Shown here piece after piece: positions 1 through 7,658 of a stretch of DNA of 64,000 nt; position 1 is the first letter of the stretch; each line of letters starts with the position of its first letter. The position numbers were made by a program, and so were the translations under genes. The stretch is taken from positions 124,001 through 188,000 of the forward strand of contig NZ_BBQZ01000002.1 in assembly GCF_000974805.1 (NCBI RefSeq). Direction: 5' to 3'. The notes beneath the pieces were generated by a model. It did not search any database. It was not told the origin of the DNA and saw only the letters and a program-made list of their open reading frames with translations. The stretch is from Demequina salsinemoris. Its GTDB lineage: Bacteria > Actinomycetota > Actinomycetes > Actinomycetales > Demequinaceae.

Positions 1-442
1 GGCTCGGCCCGCCCGCGCCGTCGAGGCGGACGTGGCTGACGGTGACCGCGGACGGCCAGGTGACGGTGAGCGCGGTTCCGCGGGCGCCGTCGGTCGACTG
101 CCATGTGACGTCTCCAGCGTGCCAGTCGGAGGTGTCGGCCGTGACTCCATCCTCGATCGAGGGCGCCGCGAGGGCGGTCGGTTCCGCGATGTCCGCCGCG
201 GCGGTGAGCAGGTCCTGGGCGTCCGTGCCCGCCGCGGAGGACGAGGCCTCGACCTGCACGGCTCGCGGGCCACCTCGCAGGAACGACGAGTCCTGCGCGA
301 GCAGCAGCGTCGCCGCGGCCAGCGCGAGCGCGACCACCGCGAGAGTGCGGCGGTTCCTGCGTCGACGCGGGCCCTCACCGCGGTCGTCGACCCCCCGAGC
401 ATCGTCCGGCGTCGCCGAGCGACTCGCGGGGGAGTCGATCAC
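1..442 (-). CDS. secreted or membrane-anchored protein, 3' part missing (window edge)
   Basis: Reading the minus strand from a GTG at 442-440 gives an open frame to the window edge, about 147 residues visible. After a basic N-region (GPRRRRNRRT, about residues 24-33) comes a hydrophobic helix of about 18 residues, so the product is exported or anchored with its bulk outside. The visible ectodomain is Ala/Thr/Ser rich and ends in a beta-strand-like stretch (TVSHVRLDGAG) that resembles the start of a discoidin-like carbohydrate-binding fold; this is only a resemblance. The start overlaps the stop of the upstream glycosyltransferase as GTGA, so the two are translationally coupled, which places it in the polysaccharide arm. 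Function unknown. Confidence 0.7.
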   Translation of the reverse strand, partial: MIDSPASRSATPDDARGVDDRGEGPRRRRNRRTLAVVALALAAATLLLAQDSSFLRGGPRAVQVEASSSAAGTDAQDLLTAAADIAEPTALAAPSIEDGVTADTSDWHAGDVTWQSTDGARGTALTVTWPSAVTVSHVRLDGAGGPS

Positions 443-1338
443 AGAGAGGTGATCCGTTCGGGCGTGATGCGGCCCCCGAGCGCGTCCCCCAGGGCCATGC
501 GGTTGCCCTTGAGCCGTTCGCGCCGCCACTCAGCGGCGGGGCCGCGGACCGACTGCACCACATTCTTGGCGGTCGGACGGAAGATCTCCCAGGCCGCGAG
601 CCACAGCGGGAAGCTTCCCGAACGGTGCAGGTAGATCGGGTTCATCATCTGCGAGTACCCGAGCCGCACGTGGTTCGTGCGACCACCTGACGCGGCGCCC
701 CGATGCACGATGACGCAGTCCTCGACGTGCGCGATGCCGCCTGAGCGCAGGAGGCGCCTGGCGAAGTCGTGATCCTCGAGCCACGAGTACAGCGGCAGCC
801 GTCCGTCGAAACGGATGTCCGGAACCTTCGCGCGATGGAATGCGAAGTTCGCGCCGAACAGGGTGCGGCCGGGCTCGAACCCGCCCGTGAGGGGCTCGGG
901 CTCCGACTCGATGACGAGCCTGTCGGCTTCCTCAAGCGGCACCTCGCCGTAGGTCTTGCTTGCCGCGCCGTCGAGCAGCACGCGGCCGGTGAGCCCGACG
1001 AAGTCGGGGTGGTCCCGGAAGAAGGCGAGCGCCTGCTCGACGTAGTCGCGGCGCACGATCGCGTCGTCGTCGAAGAACAGCACGACGTCCGCGCCGTCGC
1101 CCAGCGCGTCGAGCCCGGCGTTGCGCTGCGCGGCGAGGCCCTTCGTGCCGGTGACGACGGTCCAGGCGGGGTTGAGCCCAGCCGGCAGGCTGTCCTCGTT
1201 CGGCACCGAGACGATGCGGGCGACCGGAGTGACGGTCTGCTCCATGAGCCGCGAGGCGATGTCGTCGAGCAGCTGCGGGCGGCCCGCGGAGGCCAGGATG
1301 ATCGCCGCGGTGAGCGGCCGTGAGTCGGAGGTCGTCAT
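439..1338 (-). CDS. family 2 glycosyltransferase (GT-A fold)
   Basis: A 299-residue protein that should transfer a nucleotide-activated sugar onto a growing glycan on the cytosolic face. The N-terminal half has the GT2 pattern: a strand, AAIILASAGRP (11-21), then the metal-binding acidic cluster FFDDD (88-92) standing for the DXD motif, and a later acceptor-side acidic motif LEDHDF (187-192) like the ED of GT2 enzymes. No membrane helices are evident, so it is probably a soluble enzyme. It is the third gene of the minus arm, its start lying within the last bases of the preceding glycosyltransferase gene (stop at 1335) and its stop overlapping the next start. Donor and acceptor cannot be read from sequence. 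Confidence 0.88.
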   Translation of the reverse strand: MTTSDSRPLTAAIILASAGRPQLLDDIASRLMEQTVTPVARIVSVPNEDSLPAGLNPAWTVVTGTKGLAAQRNAGLDALGDGADVVLFFDDDAIVRRDYVEQALAFFRDHPDFVGLTGRVLLDGAASKTYGEVPLEEADRLVIESEPEPLTGGFEPGRTLFGANFAFHRAKVPDIRFDGRLPLYSWLEDHDFARRLLRSGGIAHVEDCVIVHRGAASGGRTNHVRLGYSQMMNPIYLHRSGSFPLWLAAWEIFRPTAKNVVQSVRGPAAEWRRERLKGNRMALGDALGGRITPERITSL

Positions 1339-2387
1339 CGGTTCCTCGCCACCTCGGTGCAGATCTCCGCGACCGCTCTCGCGGACGCGTTCCAGTCGAA
1401 TCGGTCCAGGTCGATCGAGATCGCGGGGGCCCGCCCCTCGATCGCGGCGGTCAGCCCCGCCGCGATGGACTCGGCGGAGGACGGGTCGACGTACACGGCG
1501 CCGTCCTCGCAGATCCAGCGGAAGACGTCCAGGTCGGAGACGACGAGCGAGCCGGCGCCGGCCGCGGCGGCCTCCACGAGCGGGAGCCCGAAGCCCTCCG
1601 CCATGGAGGGGAAGACGACGGCGCGCGCCCCAGCGTAGAGCGCTCGCAGGTCGTCGTCCGTCACGTAGCCCGCGTCGACGGTGCCTTTCGGCCAGGCGAT
1701 GCTCTCTCCCTGGTAGATCGCCGCTCCACCGCCGACGACGACGAGGGGGAAGCGGCTTCGCGTCTCCTCCGGGAGCAGTCCGTACGCGTGGGCGAGCCGG
1801 GGCAGGTTCTTGCGTGGGTCCTTGCTGCCGACCGTGAGCAGGTAGCCGTCCTCACGCAGACCGCGCGACTCGAGCGCGCCCGTGGCTGCGGCGTCGGCCG
1901 CGCTCGGCGACGACCTGAAGACGTCGCTCGGCGCGTTGGGTGCGACGACCACCTTCCCGGCGAACCTGCCCCGCACCGCCTCAGCGGTGGGCTCGCTCAC
2001 CGCGACCACGGCGGACGCGGTGCGCAGCTGCGCACGCAGCGTCGGCGCGTGGGTGAGGACGTACTTGCGGGAGAACCACTCGGGGTTCGTGAGCACGAAC
2101 AGGTCGTGCACCACAAGCACCTGACGACGCGCGAAAGGCGAGCGTGCCGTGAGCGAGACCACCACCGAGCCGCTCGCCAGGGAGGGGAGGCGGAGCATCG
2201 TCCATGCCCACTCCTTGACGGCGGAGCCGAGCCAGCCGCCCTGGGGCGCGTGCTCGCCGAACCCGTGGTCCCGCACGAGACGATCCGCGATCTCGATCGC
2301 GTACCGCTGCTGGCCCGTCACCCGCTGGGGTCGGAACGCCCCGTTGACGACGAGGGAGCGCGTGTCCGTCACGGTCGGCGCTGTCAT
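1335..2387 (-). CDS. family 4-type (GT-B) glycosyltransferase
   Basis: A 350-residue GT-B enzyme. The ATG at 2387 is chosen because it overlaps the upstream stop as ATGA and gives the family-like start with a sugar-transferase strand (SLVVNGAFRP, 11-20). VVHDLFVLTNPEWF (92-105) is the usual HD motif of mannosyltransferase-like members. The C-terminal donor domain shows VGSKDPRKN (186-194) and the donor-binding E-X7-E type motif in EGFGLPLVEAA (264-274). It is predicted soluble or peripheral. Overlaps with both neighbours indicate one transcript with the other two transferases of this arm. The sugar specificity is unknown; a rhamnosyl- or mannosyltransferase is possible. Confidence 0.88.
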   Translation of the reverse strand: MTAPTVTDTRSLVVNGAFRPQRVTGQQRYAIEIADRLVRDHGFGEHAPQGGWLGSAVKEWAWTMLRLPSLASGSVVVSLTARSPFARRQVLVVHDLFVLTNPEWFSRKYVLTHAPTLRAQLRTASAVVAVSEPTAEAVRGRFAGKVVVAPNAPSDVFRSSPSAADAAATGALESRGLREDGYLLTVGSKDPRKNLPRLAHAYGLLPEETRSRFPLVVVGGGAAIYQGESIAWPKGTVDAGYVTDDDLRALYAGARAVVFPSMAEGFGLPLVEAAAAGAGSLVVSDLDVFRWICEDGAVYVDPSSAESIAAGLTAAIEGRAPAISIDLDRFDWNASARAVAEICTEVARNR

Positions 2388-3478
2388 GCTCCCACCCACT
2401 CGCGGATCTCGTCGGCGAAGCGGGACTGCGAGAACGATCGCGCGTGGGCGCGACGGGACTCGACCGAGGTCGCCATGGCCGTTCGGACAGCCTCGGCGAT
2501 AGCGCCAGGCGACTCGAACTGCGTGAGCGCACCGGTGACCCCGGGCACCACGGACTCGGCGGTGCCACCCACATCGCGCGCCACGACGGGCGCGCCCGCG
2601 GCCATCGCCTCGACGGGCATGATCCCGAAGTCCTCGACCGCAGGGAACACGTAGACCGCCGCGCGGGCGAACAGCGACCACAGGAGCGGGCTCGACGGCG
2701 ACAGGACGAACGTGACCGGCACGCTCGCGTCCTGCGCGATCTGCTGAAGGTGCGGAAGCTCGGGGCCGTTGCCCGCGAGCACGACCGGCATCCCGCACGC
2801 CTCGCCGGCCTGGATGACGACGTCGAGCTCCTTGTAGGGGATGAACCGCGAGGCGCCGAGGATGAAGGTCTCGGGAAGCGAGGCGAGCACAGCAGACTCG
2901 TCCTCATCGAGGGTCTGCGCCCAGTCCTGAGACTGGATCCTCTCCACGTCCACCGGCGGGTGGATCACCTCGGCGTCGGTGCCCCACGTGTCGGCGATGC
3001 GCTGGCGCACGAACTCGCTGTTCGCCGCGAACTGCGCGCCCTCGGCGGCGCGCCGCCGGTCGGGTCCCTTGAGGGCCGCCGCCACCATCCGTGCTGCGCG
3101 GCCGGACCCCCGCTTGTCGAGCTCGGGAGTCCAGACGTAGCGCGCGGGGGTGTGGACGTAGACGTAGCGCGGCAGGCTCGGCCTGCCGAAGTTGACGTGG
3201 TGCGCGAAGGCGTGCGAGCTGATGAGCGCCCAGTCGTACTCCGGGCCTCGCTGGGTGCGCCACGCGAGCGGCATCAGCGGAAGCGCGGCCGCCTTCGAGC
3301 GGCGCAAGGGCGTGCGAGCGAGCCACGTCTGCCGCAGGCGATCCGACTCGAAACGCCCCTTGGAGTCGTCCCAGAGGCACAGCATGTCCGCCTCCGGATA
3401 GATGCGCCCCATCGCCTCGAAGACGTTCTCGCTGCCCCCCGCAGGTGCGAGCCACTCGTGTACCAGAACCCCGCCCAT
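2384..3478 (-). CDS. family 4 (GT-B) glycosyltransferase
   Basis: A 364-residue GT-B glycosyltransferase. The N-terminus VLVHEWLAPAGGSENV has the glycine-rich GGSE loop (14-17) of GT4 enzymes, with the HTPARY motif (109-114) typical of WbaZ/GumH-like mannosyltransferases. The donor side shows RFIPYKELDVVI (211-222), GNGPEL (237-241) and PAVEDFGIMPVEAMA (279-293), where the two glutamates match the E-X7-E motif. The G-rich run just before the ATG at 3478 can act as ribosome-binding site. It is followed without a gap by two more transferases and preceded by 177 bases with no gene, so it may start its own transcript or continue from the Wzz-like gene. Confidence 0.87.
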   Translation of the reverse strand: MGGVLVHEWLAPAGGSENVFEAMGRIYPEADMLCLWDDSKGRFESDRLRQTWLARTPLRRSKAAALPLMPLAWRTQRGPEYDWALISSHAFAHHVNFGRPSLPRYVYVHTPARYVWTPELDKRGSGRAARMVAAALKGPDRRRAAEGAQFAANSEFVRQRIADTWGTDAEVIHPPVDVERIQSQDWAQTLDEDESAVLASLPETFILGASRFIPYKELDVVIQAGEACGMPVVLAGNGPELPHLQQIAQDASVPVTFVLSPSSPLLWSLFARAAVYVFPAVEDFGIMPVEAMAAGAPVVARDVGGTAESVVPGVTGALTQFESPGAIAEAVRTAMATSVESRRAHARSFSQSRFADEIREWVGA

Positions 3479-3655
3479 GCCACCCCCCGGCGCTGTGGCG
3501 AGAGCGCATCGTCGGGTGCGGGCGCGATGTCGCCTGCCTAGCCGACGAAGCCCCTGCGCCCCATTGGATGAATCGGATGATTCAGGGCCAAACTACCCAC
3601 GGCGGGGCGATTCGGGCAAGGGTCCTGTGGATGAGCCGCGGCGAGAGGCGGATCC

Positions 3656-4954
3656 TCAGTGCCTCCGCGGCGGCTCCAGAAGCGCCACGCCGAGCACCGC
3701 GCCGTGCGCGGAGGCGAGGGTGTCGAGACCCTGCTGGAGCGCGTCGGCGTCGTCCTTGCCGGACTTGACCGCGATGACGACGCGGCCGATCCGTGCGGCG
3801 ACGACGGAGGCATCGGGTCGATCGAGCACCGCGGGCGCGGTGAGCACCACGGTGTCGAAGCTGGCCTCCGCCCACTGGAGAAGCGGCTCGAGCATCTGGC
3901 CCGCGAGCGCATCGGCGGGGCTGCCCTGGGGCTCACCTGGGCGCATCGCCCAGACGCCGGGCTCGGAGGACTCGACCGTCGCCTCGTCGGGAGTGGCGCC
4001 ACCCGCGAGCACCTCGAACACGCCTGGGGCCTCGGGAAGGTCGAGCACGGACGCGAGCGCCGTGCTGCGCGCGTCGAGGTCGATCACGAGCGTCCGCCGT
4101 CCGGCGCGCGCGTACGCGGCGGCGAGGCGCGCGGGGACGTCGGCGTCGTGGTTCCCGGGGGTCAGCGGGGCGACGAGCGTGCTCGAGCGGGCTCCGTTCG
4201 AGCTTGCGGAGACGGCGGTGCGCAGCGCCTGATAGGCGGCCGCCGTCCGGTCGTCGAGCTGGAGGGTGCCCGCGAACGCCTTCGGCTCGCCGGGGATCGC
4301 CGCGAGCACGGGCGTCCCGACGGAGCGGAAGTCCTCGGGGCGTCGCACGCGGCGATCGGCGGCGTAGGCCGCGATTGCGAGCGCGAGGCCCACCGTGAGC
4401 CCGATGAGGGTCGCGATCACCATGACCCCCTTGGTGCTCGGGCTCGTCGGCGAGGTCGGAGCGTCGGGGGTGCTGAGGACGTCGACCCGGATCAGGTCGT
4501 CGCCCTCGCTGTTGGTGCCTCCGACCTGCTCGGGCACGATGTCGCTCGCGGACTCCGCGACCGCCGTGGCGACGTCCGCGGCGACCTGGCCGTCGTCCGT
4601 GCGCACGGTGAGGGTGAGCAGGCCGGTCGACGTCTCGGTCGCCACCGTGACCATGGAGGCGAGCGCCGAGGCCGAGTGCGCGCCGTCGAGGCTCTCCGCG
4701 GCCGGTTCGAGCACGATCGGGGAGTCGATCATCGCTGCGACGGTCGAGGCCATCGAGGAGACGAACTGTGCGCCCGACTGGGCGTCGGGGATGCTCGTCG
4801 GGTCGTTCACCGCCACGACCACGCGCGCGGTCGCGTCGTACGTCTTCGGGGCGATCGCGAGGTAGCCGACACCGATCGCGGCACCCACGATCGCCGCGAG
4901 CATCACCCTCAGCCATCCGCGCCGCAACGCCTTCAGGTAATAGTCGAGCTCCAT
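3656..4954 (-). CDS. Wzz/CapA-like chain-length protein with degenerate tyrosine-kinase domain
   Basis: A 432-residue two-helix membrane protein starting MELDYYLKALRRGW, the classic Wzz N-terminus, with TM1 at about 17-36 and TM2 at about 177-199. The loop between them faces outside and would tune polysaccharide chain length with the Wzy-like protein encoded divergently. The cytosolic part has the layout of a bacterial tyrosine kinase: LRTAVS (244-249), the Walker A-prime strand LVIDLDARS (289-297) and a Walker B-like FDTVVLTAP (366-374). However, the region where GXXXXGKT should lie reads APLTPGNHDAD (262-272), without glycine-lysine-threonine, and the C-terminus has no tyrosine cluster. It is therefore probably kinase-dead. 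ATG 4954 is supported by the conserved start. Confidence 0.87.
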   Translation of the reverse strand: MELDYYLKALRRGWLRVMLAAIVGAAIGVGYLAIAPKTYDATARVVVAVNDPTSIPDAQSGAQFVSSMASTVAAMIDSPIVLEPAAESLDGAHSASALASMVTVATETSTGLLTLTVRTDDGQVAADVATAVAESASDIVPEQVGGTNSEGDDLIRVDVLSTPDAPTSPTSPSTKGVMVIATLIGLTVGLALAIAAYAADRRVRRPEDFRSVGTPVLAAIPGEPKAFAGTLQLDDRTAAAYQALRTAVSASSNGARSSTLVAPLTPGNHDADVPARLAAAYARAGRRTLVIDLDARSTALASVLDLPEAPGVFEVLAGGATPDEATVESSEPGVWAMRPGEPQGSPADALAGQMLEPLLQWAEASFDTVVLTAPAVLDRPDASVVAARIGRVVIAVKSGKDDADALQQGLDTLASAHGAVLGVALLEPPRRH

Positions 4955-4972
4955 GGCTGCCCCCTCTGCACC

Positions 4973-4994
4973 GGTGCACGCCCCTGCGTGCACC
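4973..4994. promoter_or_regulatory. perfect 9+4+9 palindrome in the divergent EPS promoter region
   Basis: GGTGCACGC and its exact complement GCGTGCACC flank CCCT. The element lies 18 bases from the Wzz-like start and about 60 bases from the polymerase start, in the only gap between the two arms. This is the layout of a dimeric repressor site controlling both directions. A TTGAAA at 5008-5013 might serve as a -35 for the plus arm, but no convincing -10 follows. The regulator is unknown and not encoded nearby. Confidence 0.55.
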
Positions 4995-5056
4995 CCAACG
5001 CCAATGGTTGAAACATACCCGAGACGGATTCCCTGGACGCAAGGTACTTTACGGAC

Positions 5057-6493
5057 ATGGGGGTGCTTACCGTCGCTGCGCTCGTGCTGATCGGCTACGG
5101 GCTGGCCACACGACGATACGATCGCGCGCTCGCGCTGGCGGGGGTCACCGCGGCGGGCGCGGCGGCCGTCGTGGGGTCCGTCGCCGTGCCGACGTTCTAC
5201 GCGGTCGCGTCGGGACTGCTGGTCGTGCTCCTCGCGCGCTACGCCCGGGGCAGGTCGGCAGGACGGCGCATCTCGATCATGGCCGTGCCCGGCGCCGGGC
5301 TGTTCCTCGCGTTCTTCGCCTGGGCGGTGCTCGTCACGCTCGTCGCGCCGATGCTGTTCCCCGGACTGGTGACCGTGACCCCCTCGGGCGCGGAGCTCGT
5401 CGCCGGTCACCTGACGGTCTCGAACATCGCGCAGATCCTCTACCTCGGCCTCAGCATCGGCGTCGTCCTCCTGTTCGCCTACACGAGCAGCACCGGACCC
5501 CAGACGCTCGGGCTCATGCTCGCCGTCGCGATGCTGCTGTCGCTGTGGCGCTACCTCGGGCTCCACGCAGGGGTCCCGTTCCCGTACGGCGTCTTCGACA
5601 ACTCGCCCGGCTTCGCGTACATCGAGACGGCGGCGGGCGGCATCCCGCGCTTCCGGGGGATCTTCTCCGAGCCGTCGGCGCTGGCCGGCGTGGCGCTCAC
5701 CGCCGCGGTGTACTCGCTCGCGAGAGCCGTCCAGGTGCGCGGGCCGTGGCGGCTCGGCAACCTCGTCGTCGCGGGCATCGCGATCTTCCTCGGGATCGTC
5801 TCCACCTCCACGACGTTCGTGGTCGTGGGAGCCATCATGCTGGGCCTCGCCGTCGTGGTGGTCGTCGGCGGCTTCGTGAGCGGACGGACCGGATGGCCGC
5901 TGGGCGGCGTGTACGTCTTCCTCGCCATGGTGGTCGCGTCCGTGTGGGTCGTGCCCGCTGCCTACGAGTTCGTGCAGGCGGTGCTCACGGAGAAGGTCGC
6001 GTCGGACTCCTACGGCGAGCGCTCGGGTGCAGACGCGGACTCGTACCAGGTGTTCCTCGACACGTTCGGATTCGGGGTCGGGCTCGGCAGCGGGCGGGCG
6101 TCGTCGTTCTTCGCGACGCTCCTCAGCACGACCGGCTATGTCGGGGTGCTGCTCTTCGCCGCGTCCGTCGCGTCGGTCGCGCTGCCCGCGGTCCGGATCA
6201 GGGCGGCCCAGCCCGTGCTGTGGGTCCTCGCCACGACGCTCATCGCGCGGTTCGTCTCGGGCCCCGAGCTGACCTCGACCTCGGGGGTGATGTGGATGAC
6301 GCTCGGCGTGCTCGCGAGCATGGTCATGGCCGACCGGGAGGCGCGCGCCTCAACCGAGTCGTCGGCGTTGCCCCCGCCTCCCGCTCCGGATGATCCGGAC
6401 TCCCGTGTGCCCACGTCCGCGAGGTCGAGCCCCGGCGCCGGGCGCTCCGCTGCGTCATCGGCCGCGCCGGCCGTGACGGTGAGCGAGGACTGA
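5057..6493 (+). CDS. Wzy-like O-antigen/exopolysaccharide polymerase or ligase
   Basis: A 478-residue polytopic membrane protein with about ten to twelve hydrophobic helices, short loops and one larger extracellular loop (roughly 165-210, containing NSPGFAYIETAAGGIPRFRGIFSEPSA). The SEPSALAG element and the later loop carrying GFGVGLGSGRASS are typical of the Wzy/O-antigen-ligase superfamily, which otherwise has low sequence identity. Role: joins lipid-linked repeat units on the outer face of the membrane, with chain length set by the Wzz-like partner transcribed divergently. The C-terminal 50 residues are a Pro/Ser/Ala-rich cytosolic tail. The acyltransferase gene starts five bases after the stop. 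Confidence 0.8.
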   Translation: MGVLTVAALVLIGYGLATRRYDRALALAGVTAAGAAAVVGSVAVPTFYAVASGLLVVLLARYARGRSAGRRISIMAVPGAGLFLAFFAWAVLVTLVAPMLFPGLVTVTPSGAELVAGHLTVSNIAQILYLGLSIGVVLLFAYTSSTGPQTLGLMLAVAMLLSLWRYLGLHAGVPFPYGVFDNSPGFAYIETAAGGIPRFRGIFSEPSALAGVALTAAVYSLARAVQVRGPWRLGNLVVAGIAIFLGIVSTSTTFVVVGAIMLGLAVVVVVGGFVSGRTGWPLGGVYVFLAMVVASVWVVPAAYEFVQAVLTEKVASDSYGERSGADADSYQVFLDTFGFGVGLGSGRASSFFATLLSTTGYVGVLLFAASVASVALPAVRIRAAQPVLWVLATTLIARFVSGPELTSTSGVMWMTLGVLASMVMADREARASTESSALPPPPAPDDPDSRVPTSARSSPGAGRSAASSAAPAVTVSED

Positions 6494-6498
6494 GCCGC

Positions 6499-7542
6499 AT
6501 GGGGAGGCGGCTCGACTGGGCGGACACGGTCAAAGGGGCCGCGATCGTTCTCGTCGTCGTGTTCCACTCGGCGATCTGGTCCGTCAACGCGGGCTATGCG
6601 CCGGCGTGGTGGGATCAGGTGACGCCGATCCTGGAGACGGTGCTGATGCCACCGTTCTTCCTGGTGTCGGGCCTGTTCGCGGGCAGGTGGCTGACGCGTC
6701 CGCTGCCCGAGCTGCTCAAGGTCAAGGTCTGGCCCCTCATGTGGGTGTTCATGGTGTGGTCGGCGCTCATGCTGCTGATCCTCCCGCTCGAGGCGCGGCT
6801 GGACGGCATGGAGCGCGAGCCGCTCAAGAACTTCCTGCAGTTCTTCCTGTCTCCCGTGCGGCCGCGCTTCGAGATGTGGTTCCTGTGGACGCTTGCGGTC
6901 TTCTACATCGGGATGTGGATCACGCGCAGGATGCCGGTGATCCTGCAGCTGTCGCTCGCGACGGTCGCCTCGATCGCGGCGTTCGCGCTGCCCGCGATCC
7001 ACGAGTACAACGTCGGCTACTCCGGTGCGCTGAAGTTCTACGTGTACTTCCTGGTAGGCCTGCACCTCAGGGATCACGTGGTGCGGTTCATGGGGGCCGT
7101 GCGATGGCCGGTCGCGCTCGCGTACGTCGGCGTCTGGGGGCTGCTCGTCGTCGGCTTCGTCGCGTCGGGGATGGACGGCCGGCCCGTCGCGTTCGCCGCC
7201 ATGGCGGCGCTCGGGACGATGCTGACGCTGGCGCTCGGCGTGCTGCTCGCGCCGGTCGAGCGCGTGCGCGTGCTGGGCACGCAGACGCTCCCCATCTACG
7301 TGACGCACGTGCCGATCGTCGTGGTGACCCTCACGGTCCTCGTCGGCGTCGGCGTGCCCGGTTCCGCGGACTCGATCCTCGGAGGGCTCGTGCCGATCGT
7401 CGTCGCCGCGTGGGCGATAGCGGTGGCGCTCGTCGTGTCCCGCGCGGTCGCGGGGAACGTAGGTCGCTACCTCTACGAGGCGCCGCCGTTCCCCGAGCGG
7501 CCGCGGCTCGGCGCGAGCCGCGCCGGCCGGCGCGCGGGGTAG
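6499..7542 (+). CDS. acyltransferase 3 family membrane protein
   Basis: A 347-residue protein with about ten membrane helices. The start RRLDWADTVKGAAIVLVVVFHS is diagnostic of acyltransferase 3 (OafA/OpgC type): the R-X10-H spacing places the catalytic-type histidine at about 24, and a second conserved stretch PPFFLVSGLFAGRW (about 51-64) follows. Such proteins move acetyl or succinyl groups across the membrane onto sugars, so it likely decorates the polysaccharide. It begins five bases after the polymerase stop, in one operon. The C-terminus is basic (GRYLYEAPPFPERPRLGASRAGRRAG). Which acyl group is used is not visible. Confidence 0.85.
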   Translation: MGRRLDWADTVKGAAIVLVVVFHSAIWSVNAGYAPAWWDQVTPILETVLMPPFFLVSGLFAGRWLTRPLPELLKVKVWPLMWVFMVWSALMLLILPLEARLDGMEREPLKNFLQFFLSPVRPRFEMWFLWTLAVFYIGMWITRRMPVILQLSLATVASIAAFALPAIHEYNVGYSGALKFYVYFLVGLHLRDHVVRFMGAVRWPVALAYVGVWGLLVVGFVASGMDGRPVAFAAMAALGTMLTLALGVLLAPVERVRVLGTQTLPIYVTHVPIVVVTLTVLVGVGVPGSADSILGGLVPIVVAAWAIAVALVVSRAVAGNVGRYLYEAPPFPERPRLGASRAGRRAG

Positions 7543-7595
7543 TCGGACGGCGGCAAGAGGGGCCGCGGCGGTCTCCCCAACTTGGGGAAGGGGGA

Positions 7596-7601
7596 TTGAC
7601 A
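7596..7601 (+). promoter_or_regulatory. candidate -35 box (TTGACA) before the GMC-SDR gene
   Basis: A consensus TTGACA lies 58 bases before the next start in a 116-base gap, suggesting that the second half of the plus arm has its own promoter. No clear -10 hexamer is seen at 16-18 bases, so the call rests on the -35 alone. A run GGGGGGAGGA at 7641-7650 is the likely ribosome-binding site. Confidence 0.35.
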
Positions 7602-7658
7602 AGAAGGGTGCATTTCCCGCAACGTCGGGCATACGGGACTGGGGGGAGGAATCGGATC

